DNA of 64,000 bases. Source: Phytoseiulus persimilis. Its lineage: Eukaryota > Arthropoda > Arachnida > Mesostigmata > Phytoseiidae. This document shows positions 34,183 to 45,108 of this stretch, piece after piece. The DNA lies in contig CM075104.1 of NCBI GenBank assembly GCA_037576195.1, positions 1,990,775 through 2,054,774 on the forward strand, read 5' to 3'. Position numbers and translations under genes: made by a program. Each line of letters starts with the position of its first letter. Within the stretch, counting starts at the first letter, position 1. Under the pieces are notes generated by a model that saw only the letters and a program-made list of their open reading frames with translations, made no database searches and had not been told where the DNA came from.

Positions 34183-36968
34183 TGGATCTTACATATGCAC
34201 ATGTGTTCCCTTTCGTTTCAGGGGTGAATTGTATTGCGTTCACAGATCATAGTTCGTTGTTCTCCCATCGCCTTAGGATCACATAGAAAAAATCAATGCA
34301 GTCGTGAACGAGCATCCAACGAGTGAAACATCCGACGGAGTTCCCAAACTCACTTGGTTCATCTGGGCTCCCGGCACATGAATCGACATAGAAATAGGTG
34401 TGCCAATCATCGTCTTGCGCATGACCGTAGACAAAGTGCAAGGTCGAGATTCGCGAGTATGTAGAGTGTAAATCGATTCTTATTCATTCACGCTCCAAAT
34501 TGTGTACGCTGAAGTTCTTGAGTAGAGCCAGGTTGCCAGGATCCAGACCAGTAACTCACTTCTGCCAAAGGGTCTCTAAAAAACTGCCGAGAGGCCAACT
34601 GCCTGGAGATGGCACCGCGCGGAAACGATAAGCTGGACGTGGGGTCGTACGCAGGATATTTCTTTAAGAAGGGCTAACTTCCCTCGTGGCCGTCCGTGGC
34701 GCTGCCTGATCGTTCGACGGCGAAGTTGTCACAAGTTCGACGGCGAGAAGCTGTTACAGCGTTGCGATTCTCGGGAGTTTCTTTCAGCAGCAGAGGCTGC
34801 CGCGGGAATAGACGTTCATTTTTGCTTCCCATCTTCGATGCCCCTGGTGCAGTACACTCGAGCTGCATTCAAGATCGTCAGCGTGAAATGAGGGAACCCC
34901 CGTGATGTCTTCGAAAAATCTCTCTTCGATGCAATGCGGCAACAATAACTGAGTTTCAGTGCATTTTCTCGCAAGTCACTTGAACGGGAGGCGAACTCTT
35001 TCATCAACCGACCTGCCTTTGGCAAGTAGACAACGACTCCTCGATACCATTCGAAAAGTAGCTTTGCCTTCCATTCTGCCCCCGCCTGCCCGTGGCAATC
35101 GAACTTCCACTCCATGATCAGCACACGAAGCTGAGGCTTCCACAGAAATCGTCTTGAAATCCGGGTCCGTGACAGCTTCTGTGCCGTAGCCACAGTTTCG
35201 ACCACGTCAAGTGCAACGAATGAATCCGAGTCTCTCGAATGCTGTTCTACTCGCGGTGGTGAGGAGAGTGTCGCGAACGTTCTATGACAGAGAGAGATAT
35301 GATGAGTTCGCAAGTCCAGAACGAGCCTTGTCCCAGGTCCTCTCAACGAGTGAGGGAACGGAAACCAACTCGAAAACTCGACTTATGCAGCATTAGTCTC
35401 GAGACTTGGCAATGATCATTGACCCATCAATAAGAGTTCATCGTGATTCAGGTTTGCGGAAGTGATTCCAATAGACTTGAGAGATGTTTTCACGCGACCT
35501 GAGAAAGCACCCGAATTAAGCCTGAGACCCAAGACTGAAACGAAGGTTCGCGAAGGCACGACCGATGCGGACCTTCTCGCGAGAGAATAACGGCTTCCCC
35601 TTTGACCCAGTCGGTTCCCTCGGAGACGACAGCTCGGATCTGGTGTCCTGGTGGGCGGCTATGCTGCAAAGCTACTGATCTCAGAGGCGCATCTTGACTT
35701 TCACACGGCAAGAGGAAGAGCCCCAACGAGCAATAGACCAGAACTGAAACGGGGATTCGCGAACGCCTAACGGACGCAGACCTTCTCGCGAAAGGTTCGG
35801 GAAAGACATCTCGCTCTCTCATGCCTCATACATCGCTGCGCCGCCGCGCAGCTCGGCGGGTCGCGCTAGCACCATATATTCATCAGAATCTGAATGGGTA
35901 TTTCGTTCTTGTGTGCTCTTCATAGGTTTTCCGGGGAGGCAGCCGCTGGCTACTACGAGATACTCGACAATGCTTCCGTTGAGATCGGAATGATCCTTGG
36001 TGAGCCATATCCGACTCGCGAGGGAAATTGTACGAGAGGGAATATAATGTGTACTTGCAAACAGTAAATCCGTCATACCCACCGAGACACAGTGTGATGT
36101 TGACTTCCAAACGGAGTCCCTCCAACGCTCCGCTGTTTCTCCTCCTTTCCTAGAACGGGTCGAGCTGGAATACGAGGAATTCAAGTCTGAGAATGGCTTC
36201 CCCACCGTAAAGAGGCGAAACGCCTCACAGTGATCTCGGGGTCCAGAGCAATGTTCCAGACAAACGTAGCGCGGGCGGGACGCTGAACGAGAGCTCGTTT
36301 CGTACAGATGGACGAGCTCCCGGAGAATAGAACTCGCCCGTCGAGGAGTCGTTGACAACATAGAAACCGGGCTCCGGAGCTACCATCCGCAGGGAGCACA
36401 AGACCTCGAGACTGTGCCACGCCTGACCTTGGACCGTCTCGGCTCACCCAAAACTCTCGGATTGCAGGGCGGGCTCTGGAGAATGCATGGGTGTCGGAAC
36501 CGACCGTTCCTCAAGTCCTACGTTTTTTGTTTAGCTCCCCGACGAGGTGCGGATAAGCAGGTGTCCGATAAGCAGGTGATAGTTGTAGTGCGGCGTGAGA
36601 TACGTCCATCCGGAGAACCACAATGGTGATCTGTGTTCTATCAGTTTACCTGATCTTCTTGATGTTCCAAGCTACTCCTGAGTGATCGAGGGACGTGTCC
36701 GAGATAGCGATGAGAATGGTTCAGGTGACGAGTGCTCGCTCCACCATGCAGAGTCCCTCGATGAGAATCACGGTCGTATGTCGGTTCAGCTCATAGTGAC
36801 TTCAAATCACCTACGCAAAATGAATGAATACAGAGAGTGGTGGAAAGTTCACTGGAAATACCGTGAGATCGAGAGAAAAAGTGAAGCAGCCGCCCAACTC
36901 TGCAAATAAGTCTGGTCCAATTTCCTGTGCTTCCGAACGATGCTGGTGGGGAAGGTCCTAGATAGGGG

Positions 36969-36971
<3 letters not shown>
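34183..36971. other. Unassigned, with one pair of 51-bp direct repeats
   Basis: Two imperfect direct repeats (35533-35583 and 35742-35794, 209 bp apart) share ACTGAAACG, TTCGCGAA and GACCTTCTCGCGA. No gene was recognised; a 176-codon minus frame at 34816-35346 has no known domain. Confidence 0.45.

Positions 36972-37002
<31 letters not shown>
36972..37002 (+). repeat. 31-base G homopolymer
   Basis: An uninterrupted G run is preceded by six more G's and one A (36965-36971). Such a run could form G-quadruplexes, and its length is likely to be misread by sequencing. Confidence 0.9.
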
Positions 37003-37003
<1 letters not shown>

Positions 37004-38259
37004 ACTTCGGTCGATAGAGATAGGTAGCGATGCATCGGAAACATATCTGAAATCGCATGCTGCTCTCCTTTAATTCTGTATTGTGTGATACGGCATGAAA
37101 TCAGAACGCTGACATCCGCTGCATGGAGAGAACGGTTTGATGCGTCTCCAATTCGCGAAGCAGCGGAGCGGTCCTCCCTCGCTTTCCTCAGAGCAAACAA
37201 CTCTGGAAGCCGCTACAGATGAAGCATCTTGGTGAAAAATCTCCTCATCCGCCTCATCATCCCTCGCCTCGCATGAGACACCCTGGGAGTTCCTGTGGCA
37301 TATTCCGTCAAGCTCGTTTGAGGAGGAGAACAGTCCTATATTACGACTCAGTGGGCTGTAGGCTCCCACATTCGGCTCGAATCGCACAAACGCACAACAA
37401 CGAATTCCTTGGAGTTCGATCGAGTTTCGAGACAGCGGGGATCAGAAATTCGTTCACCCAGGACTTGGATCTCGGGAAGGATACAGCGGAATGAGGGGGG
37501 GGTTTCAGGCCCCACCCAAATTTCGGAATCTCGAAGCATGGTTCGATAACTCCCTCAGAGTGATTCATCATGCCGTATGTGGGTCTCTCAGATTTCCCTC
37601 GACTACCTATTCATGCAGAAGAAAGAGACGAACCGCTGAAAATCCTCGAGATGGGTGGCATTCTTTGAACGCTTACTGTGCAACAACGAAGACTCGCGGC
37701 TCAACGTGTTCTGGAGGAAAACACTACAAAATCATACTGATTCGAGCTACAGAAAGCTCTTTGTCGATGCGGATCAATCGATTCAGAGTCTGAACATGGA
37801 ATTCTCGGATACTGTTGGCTCGAAAGGTAGCTGCATGACGGAGCAAACGGGCAATAAAAAGCCCTTTGGCATCCCCTCAAACGTGCGGAGCTGCTCAAAC
37901 AAGAACCGTTCCCTCCAGCCCTTGTCAGTTCCTCTATTGTTCCTTTTTTTCAAACCGCGACGTATGTTTCGAGGATACAGTCGTCCAGGATAACGGGAAC
38001 CCCATTCGACCTTCACACTGGAAAGCCTCCACTGAGTTGATGATTCAGGCAAGTGATCTCATATGAGTTATTGGTCCTGAGAAGGGCTTCTTGCGGCTCT
38101 TGTGGCACCGCCGTCGCAGCGGTTGAACACGGTGGCTTACGCAATCCCTGGTCAATTTCCATCATCAGTGTCTGCCTCGATGACCGGAACAATGGATCGT
38201 TCTCTGGAGATAGAAGTCAGATGGTCCGCTGGTCTGAGGATATTCGACAGATATTGCGC
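37003..38259. other. Unassigned sequence
   Basis: No domain was recognised on either strand. Since the zinc-type relic at 38260-38831 (-) would continue here, part of this may be its decayed C-terminal region, but I could not identify it. Confidence 0.3.
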
Positions 38260-38831
38260 GTGAAATAGTGGATGGACCCGCAATCTCATCAAATCATCCT
38301 CGTAGAGCGTATCTCCGAGAAGATGGCCTGGGCAGCAGCGATTGTTTTTCGGGATGAAGAGGCTTCGCGTTTTGAATGCTGTATGCTGAGAGGGCCTTGT
38401 AGGAGGAGGGCCAGAGTGCAGGTATCCTGGCCGGGCGGGGAACTTGATACGGCAGTTGATCGAACCGTAAACAAAACAGTACGCCTCAGTTGCGACATCT
38501 TTCTCGGAGTTCAGCTCGATGAGCTCTCTTGTGCCGGCGATGAATGCGACTCGTATTCGAAGTTCATCGGTTCAAACGGTTCAGACGAGCTGGTTGACTC
38601 CTGGCTCAGCGGCACTGCAGCCGATGCTCCCGCCGGTGGGCCATTCGTATCCAGACGCGGGTACGAACGACGCAAACATTCTTCACAGAAGAGATCGCCA
38701 ATTTTCACTCGAATGCCTGGTAACGTTGAACGGTATCGCTGCAAGTCGTCGCTAGATCGAATCGTTTTGACTAACTCCTGCTTCCTGTGCCACTTCCCAC
38801 AGCCGGCGCATTTGAGATCGAGCATCCTCAC
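38260..38831 (-). pseudogene. Zinc-binding protein relic, possibly a transposon-derived family
   Basis: The first frame (38831-38511, 106 codons) begins with LKCAGCGKWHRKQELVKTI and continues to KIGDLFCEECLRRSYP, an apparent C-x2-C ... C-x2-C zinc site. It then runs into a Ser/Glu-rich linker. After a frameshift near 38500 the minus strand reads FCLRF- or CFVYG-type text, then SLFIPKNNRCCPGHLL and LYEDDLMRL (about 38400-38290). The IPKNNRCC-H block is one I associate with a widespread group of arthropod uncharacterised or transposase-like proteins, but I cannot name the family with certainty. The frame stops at about 38260. Confidence 0.45.
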
Positions 38832-39203
38832 GAGGATTTGATAGAGTGAGCTGATGAGAACTTGAGAATCACTAGCATGTTACAAGACTCGGTGCCACGA
38901 CTCGCTGGAGAACCGCTTAGCTGGCACACAAAAAGCGCGTGGCAGAGAGCGCGTCTGCCCAAGGGGCGGGAATATCCGACCAGGATGAGAACGATGTTGA
39001 CGATACTCGTAAATGTGCCGTCCGAGTTACCCAAATCGGCGCAGAAACTCGAGAAAAGGGCCGTTCTCTCAGCGGAGGCTTTTTAGTGTGAAAGTCGATT
39101 GAGGCTCTGAGGAACGGGCGTTCCAGTTCGAAAACACTAGCAGTAGAGTCACGCACGATGGCTGAAGGGAACGGTTCTTGTTCGTCAGCTCCACACGATT
39201 CAG
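38832..39203. other. Unassigned sequence
   Basis: No gene or repeat was recognised in this spacer between the zinc-type relic and the satellite block. Confidence 0.4.
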
Positions 39204-39282
39204 ACCCCCCGAAGAGCTCGGTCTCTGATTCTGGGCTAGTACGACGGGAGCCGGAGGCTGACTCTAGTTTGAGAATCATTGG
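39204..39282 (-). repeat. Tail sequence of the left satellite array
   Basis: On the minus strand this reads TGATTCTCAAACTAGAGTCA and on through a TACTAGC-CAGAATCAGAGA block. It matches 45043-45108 on the plus strand. In both places it lies at the same end of the satellite, so it is a shared boundary sequence in inverted orientation. Confidence 0.8.
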
Positions 39283-39334
39283 CCCCCAATCAGAGACGAG
39301 CGGACGCCGGCAGTCGGTGTGCGTCGATCGGAGG

Positions 39335-39970
39335 GGTGATTCCGGGACCAATCTGACCATACTTCTCCAAACCTGGAGGGGTGATTCCAGGACCAATCTA
39401 ACCATTACTTTTGAGTCTGGAGGGTTGATTCTGAGCCAATCTGAGCATATTCTTCCAGGACTGGAGGGGTGATTCCAGGACCAATCTGACAATTACTTCC
39501 CAAGCCTGGAGGGGTGATTCCGGGACCAATCTGAGCATACTTTTCCAAGACTGGAGGGGTGATTCCGAGACCAATCTGACCATTACTTCCCAAGCCTGCA
39601 GGGGTGATTCCGGGACCAATCTGAGCATACTTTTCCAAGACTGGAGGAGTAATTCCGGGACCAATCTGACCATCACTTCCCAAGTCTGGAGGCTTGATTC
39701 CGAGACCAAACTGACCATACTTTTCTGAGCCTGTGGGCTTAGTCCGAGACCAATCTGACCGTTACTTTCCAAGTCTGGAGGGGTGATTCCGGTGTCCATC
39801 TGACCCTATTTTCCCAGGCCCATGGACGTGATTTTAGAGTCGATCTGACTATCCTCCTCGAAGGTAAGGAACTGATTCGGAGGTCGGTCTGACCATTCTC
39901 TCCGGGCTCTATGGAGGTGATTCCAGGATCGACCTGACCACACTTCTGCGGGTCTAGTGGAGTGACCAGC
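39335..39970 (-). repeat. 45-bp satellite array, about 14 monomers
   Basis: The unit GGTGATTCCGGGACCAATCT plus GAGCATACTTTTCCAAGACTGGA recurs at about 45 bp with 10-25% variation. Units become more diverged towards 39970. Orientation is opposite to the arrays at 40083-40390 and 42502-45042. Confidence 0.92.
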
Positions 39971-40082
39971 CGGCCGCGCTGTGCGCGCTTGGACGGCATT
40001 CCCTGCCATCGAGGCTCCTTCTTCACTGGGTCAGCATCATTCCTGAGACAATCTCCTCATTCGGTTGAGCAGTACATGTTGT

Positions 40083-40390
40083 TATGGTCAGATAGACTCC
40101 GCGATCACCTTCTCAAAATCCGGATAGTATGGTCAGCTCGATCCTGGAATCAGCCCTGCAGACTCGGAAGGGTATGCTCAGATAGACTCCGCAATCACCT
40201 TTTCAAAATCCGAATAGTATGGTCAGCTCGATCCATCCCTCCAGACTTGAAAAAGTATGGTCAGATTGGTCCAGGAATCAACCCTCCACACTTTGAAAGT
40301 CATGGTCAGATTGGTCTCAGAACTACCTCTCCAGGTTTGGAGAAGGACGGTCAGATTGGTCTCGGAATTACCCCTACAGGTTTGGAGGAG
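40083..40390 (+). repeat. 45-bp satellite array, left flank of LINE copy B
   Basis: There are about seven units. The first ones are diverged (TATGGTCAGATAGACTCCGC type) and the last ones canonical (GGTCAGATTGGTCTCGGAAT). The final 12 bases, GGTTTGGAGGAG (40379-40390), reappear after the LINE at 42502-42513. Confidence 0.9.
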
Positions 40391-42255
40391 CCACAGAGCA
40401 GTATTACAGCTCTTCCCTGCCGGAGGTACATTCAATCGCTCACGTCCACCGGTGGATGACGCAGATATCCCCAAGGTTCTCATATCGGAGATCACCGCTG
40501 CGGCAGACAGGATCTCACCAGGCAAGGCACCGGGGCCCGACGGCATCCCACCAGAGGCCACGAAGGCACTGCTGAACCGATGGCCGAGTATTTTTGCACG
40601 CGTGGTCGAAGGCATACTCAGTGCAGGAGTCTTCCCAGAGGCATGGAAAGTAGCAAATCTAGTCTTGATCCCGGAACCGGGGAAATTAGACGCCTCCCGA
40701 CCCATATGCCTGCTCAGCACGGTTGCCAAGGCAGTGGAAACAATCCTGAACAGAAGACTCCAGAACAGCCTAGAAGATAACGGTGGCCTGGCAGATAGCC
40801 AATATGGCTTTAGATCGGGAAGATCAACGCTCTCAGCTGGTCGCGAAAGCAGTCGAGAAGGAAAAAACTAAACCCTGGAGAAACCGGAGTAGGCTCCTAA
40901 TCATCATGCTAGATGTGGAGAATGCCTTCAACTCTGTTAAATGGGATCGAATAATGAGAGCTCTCGAATCTAGGGTGGTCCCAGCCTACCTTCGAAGGAC
41001 TCTGGACTCATATCTTGAAAATCGATGGATGATAGACGAAGAAGGGAACAAACATGAAATGACTGCCGGAGTTCCGCAGGGATCGGTCCTAGGCCCGACC
41101 CTGTGGAACATTGGCTACGATGGACTTCTCCGTGAAAAGCTCCCGGATGGGGCCACCACGATAGCCTACGCAGATGACCTGGCCATCATGGTCAAGGCCT
41201 CATCAATCCCAGAACTGGAAGGGATCGCGAACGACTCGCTCGCGATAGAAGAATGGTGGTGCAAAGCCAACAAACTTGAGTTAGCCCCTGCAAAAACAGA
41301 TGCGGTAATGATCCTCAGTCGAAGAAATGAAAGAAGCCCGATACTGAATTTGGGGAATCACGTGGTCAAACCCACAAAACACGCCAGATACCTCGGAGTT
41401 CTCCTGGATGAAGGACTGAAAGATGGCGCGCATATATAAGCAGCAGCTCTAAAAGCATCGAAGGCAGCCGCGAAAATAGCTGAAATACTCCCACGCACTC
41501 ACGGGGCGTCGGAAGCACAACGACGCATGTTGGCCACAGTCGCAGAGTCAATAATGCTGTACGCCTCACCAGTATGGGCAAAATACGCACTCAGGAAAGC
41601 TTATAACAGGGAAGTAATTGACAGGGCACAAAGAGGAACGACCATACGGATCACGCGAGCGTACCGGACCGTATCAACGGCGGCGCTCATGGTTCTCGCC
41701 TGCACACCGCCATGGAGACTTCTCGCGACGGAAAGATCACGTCCATGGGAAAATAACCAGAAGAGAAGCGAACTCTACAACTCAGAGGATGAGGATAACG
41801 CAGTCCACGATGAGATAATGAAGGAAAAGACTCTCTCCGAATTGCAGGCCGAAAAGGACTCCGGAAGGCGCGGAAGGTGGACACACAAATGCGTACCCGA
41901 CATCAGAAAGTGGATCACGATGGAGTTCGGTGACCTTACATACCACACGACTCAGGTACTCTCCTCTCACGGGGATTTCCGTGAGTACCTGTGCAGGATA
42001 GGGAGGGCACCTTCAACAACCTGCGTCCACTGCGACGCGGGGGAGTCCGACTCCGTAGAACACACGATAATGAAGTGCGAGGCCCTCGACCAAGCCCGAG
42101 GGAACCTCACCGTCAGGGGAATCCTGGAGATGGTTGACAAGATGCTGGAGGATGAGGAAAATTGGAAAAGTATAACCCAAACCATCAGTAGGATTCTCAC
42201 CAAGAAGGAAGTTCTGGGAAGAAGCCGACTAGCAAGACTCGGAGCGGCATCCTGA
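40391..42255 (+). pseudogene. R1-like ORF2 of copy B, two visible lesions
   Basis: The frame begins inside the linker (AVLQLFPAGGTFNRSRPPVD), then GKAPGPDGIPPEATKALL, VFPEAWKVANLVLIPEPGKL and YGFRSGRSTLSA. An 8-base deletion at about 40838, relative to copy A, shifts the frame. It resumes with LDVENAFNSVKWDRI, GVPQGSVLGPTLWNIGYDGL and AYADDLAIMV, so the catalytic aspartates and the QGS box are intact. A TAA at 41437-41439 interrupts it. The last part, 41527-42255, carries WTHKCVPDIRKWI and the zinc knuckle C-x2-C-x9-H-x4-C (CVHC ... HTIMKC), ending at TGA 42253-42255. So few lesions suggest recent insertion. Confidence 0.9.
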
Positions 42256-42501
42256 CCAAGGCACCGACCATACAACGAAGTACATCGAACACGCAGAATC
42301 GTAACGCAGGTCCCTTGAAGTAGAGCCCTAGGTGACTCGGAAGAAATAACAACAGCCCAACTAGGCTGAGTCCCCGGTCATCTAGCGGCAGAGATAGGAG
42401 TGTTTCAGAGGAATCACCTCATAACCGGAGTAAAGGCCTTCACAGGCCGATCTCCGGGATCCGAAGGGATTTCACTCCGACTCTATAACAGAGAAAAAAA
42501 A
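40391..42501 (+). mobile_element. R1-clade-like LINE copy B, inserted in satellite with a 12-bp TSD
   Basis: The 5' truncation point corresponds to position 18384 of copy A. The element holds most of the RT and C-terminal domain and a 3' UTR ending in eight A's (42494-42501). Both flanks are satellite DNA in the same orientation, and GGTTTGGAGGAG is duplicated at 40379-40390 and 42502-42513. This is the expected product of target-primed reverse transcription. Confidence 0.93.
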
Positions 42502-45042
42502 GGTTTGGAGGAGGACGGTCAGATTGATCTCGGTATCACCCATCCAGGTTTGGAGAAGGATGGTCAGATTGGTTTCGGAATCACCCCTCCAGGTTTGGAA
42601 AAGGATGGTCAGATTGGTCCCGGAATCACCTCTCCAGACTTGAAAAAGTAATGATCAGATTGGTCTCGGAATCACCTCTCCAGACTTGAAAAAGTAATGG
42701 TCAGATTGGTCTCGGAATCACCTCTCCAGACTTGAAAAAGTAATGGTCAGATTGGTGTCGGAATCACCCCTCCAGGTTTGGAGAAGGATGGTCAGATTGG
42801 TCCAGGAATCAACCCTCCACACTTGGAAAGTAATGTTCAGATTGGTCTCGGAATCACACCTCCAGGTCTGGAGAAGGACGGTCCGATTGGTCCAGGAATC
42901 AACCCTCCACACTTGGAAAGTAATGGTCAGATTGGTCTCGGAATCACCTCTCCAGACTTGAAAAAGTAATGGTCAGATTGGTGTCGGAATCACCCCTCCA
43001 GGTTTGGAGAAGGATGGTCAGATTGGTCCAGGAATCAACCCTCCACACTTGGAAAGTAATGGTCAGAATGGTCTCGGAATCACCTCTCCAGACTTGAAAA
43101 AGTAATGGTCAGATTGGTGTTCGAATCACCCCTCCAGGTTTGGAGGAGGATGGTCAGATTGGTCCAGGAATCAACCCTCCACACTTGGAAAGTAATGTTC
43201 AGATTGGTCTCGGAATAACCTCTCCAGACTTGAAAAAGTAATGGTCAGATTGGTGTCGGAATCACCCCTCCACACTTGGAAAGTAATGGTCAGATTGGTC
43301 TCGGAATCACCTCTCCAGACTTGAAAAAGTAATGGTCAGATTGGTGTCGGAATCACCCCTCCACACTTGGAAAGTAATGGTCAGATTGGTCTCGGAATCA
43401 CCTCTCCAGACTTGAAAAAGTAATGGTCAGATTGGTGTCGGAATCACCCCTCCACACTTGGAAAGTAATGGTCAGATTGGTCTCGGAATAACCTCTCCAG
43501 ACTTGAAAAAGTAATGGTCAGATTGGTGTCGGAATCACCCCTCCACACTTGGAAAGTAATGGTCAGATTGGTCTCGGAATCACCTCTCCAGACTTGAAAA
43601 AGTAATGGTCAGATTGGTGTCGGAATCATCCCTCCAGGTTTGGAGAAGGATGGTCAGATTGGTACAGGAATCAACCCTCCACACTTGGAAAGTAATGTTC
43701 CGATTGGTCTCGGAATCACACCTCCGGGTCTGGAGAAGGACGGTCCGATTGGTCCAGGAATCAACCCTCCACACTTGGAAAGCAATGGTCAGATTGGTCT
43801 CGGAATCACCTCTCCAGACTTGAAAAAGTAATGGTCAGATTGGTGTTGGAATCACCCCTCCAGGTTTGGAGAAGGATGGTCAGATTGGTCCAGGAATCAA
43901 CCCTCCACACTTGGAAAGTAATGTTCAGATTGGTCTCGGAATCACACCTCCAGGTCTAGAGAAGGACGGTCCGATTGGTCCAGGAATCAACCCTCCACAC
44001 TTGGAAAGTAATGGTCAGATTGGTCTCGGAATCACCTCTCCAGACTTGAAAGAGTAATGGTCAGATTGGTGTCGGAATCACCCCTCCAGGTTTGGAGAAG
44101 GATGGTCAGATTGGTCCAGGAATCAACCCTCCACACTTGGAAAGTAATGGTCAGATTGGTCTCGGAATAACCTCTCCAGACTTGAAAAAGTAATGGTCAG
44201 ATTGGTGTCGGAATCACCCCTCCACACTTGGAAAGTAATGGTCAGATTGGTCTCGGAATCACCTCTCCAGACTTGAAAAAGTAATGGTCAGATTGGTGTC
44301 GGAATCATCCCTCCAGGTTTGGAGAAGGATGGTCAGATTGGTCCAGGAATCAACCCTCCACACTTGGAAAGTAATGTTCCGATTGGTCTCGGAATCACAC
44401 CTCCGGGTCTGGAGAAGGACGGTCCGATTGGTCCAGGAATCAACCCTCCACACTTGGAAAGCAATGGTCAGATTGGTCTCGGAATCACCTCTCCAGACTT
44501 GAAAAAGTGATGGTCAGATTGGTGTTGGAATCACCCCTCCAGGTTTGGAGAAGGATGGTCAGATTGGTCCAGGAATCAACCCTCCACACTTGGAAAGTAA
44601 TGTTCAGATTGGTCTCGGAATCACACCTCCAGGTCTAGAGAAGGACGGTCCGATTGGTCCAGGAATCAACCCTCCACACTTGGAAAGTAATGGTCAGATT
44701 GGTCTCGGAATCACCTCTCCAGACTTGAAAGAGTAATGGTCAGATTGGTGTCGGAATCACCCCTCCAGGTTTGGAGAAGGATGGTCAGATTGGTCCAGGA
44801 ATCAACCCTCCACACTTGGAAAGTAATGGTCAGATTGGTCTCGGAATCACACCTCCAGACTTGAAAAAGTAATGGTCAGATTGGTCCAGGAATCAACCCT
44901 CCACACTTGGAAAGTAATGGTCAGATTGGTCTCGGAATCACCTCTCCAGACTTGAAAAAGTAATGGTCAGATTGGTGTCGGAATCACCCCTCCAGGTTTG
45001 GAGAAGGATGGTCAGATTGGTCTCGGAATCACCTCTCCAGTC
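42502..45042 (+). repeat. Main 45-bp satellite array, about 55 monomers
   Basis: Three main monomer types alternate. They share GGTCAGATTGGT and GGAATCA, followed by CCAGGTTTGGAGAAGGA, CCACACTTGGAAAGTAAT or CCAGACTTGAAAAAGTAAT. The first two types are 45 bp; the last is 46 bp and carries TAA in one frame. Pairs and longer blocks repeat as higher-order units; a 91-bp pair recurs about four times around 43230-43570. Confidence 0.95.
43460..44847 (+). repeat. 679-bp higher-order tandem duplication within the satellite
   Basis: The stretch ending at about 44168 repeats 679 bp further on, ending at about 44847. Landmarks keep this spacing: 43482 and 44161, 43640 and 44319, 43866 and 44545. In the parts I compared, two substitutions are visible (for example GGTACAGG versus GGTCCAGG). 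The copies abut head to tail. Confidence 0.88.
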
Positions 45043-45108
45043 AGTGATTCTCAAACGAAAGTCAGCCTCAAATTCCGATCTTACTAGCTCAGAATCAGAG
45101 ATTTCGGG
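45043..45108 (+). repeat. Tail sequence of the right satellite array
   Basis: This is the plus-strand counterpart of the sequence at 39204-39282. It starts CAGTGATTCTCAAACGAAAG and continues to a TTACTAGCTCAGAATCAGAG block directly after the last monomer. Confidence 0.8.

Noticed and set aside
36849-37200. Poly-proline frames over the G run
   Set aside because: They are the translation of a homopolymer on the opposite strand.
42743-44736. Open frames of 60-73 codons in the satellite as proteins
   Set aside because: They appear on both strands and follow the 45-bp period, so they are a by-product of the repeat length.
42502-45042. Regular repeats as a possible CRISPR array
   Set aside because: Monomers are directly adjacent and similar along their whole length, without unique spacers. 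The surroundings are LINEs, so this is a eukaryotic satellite.
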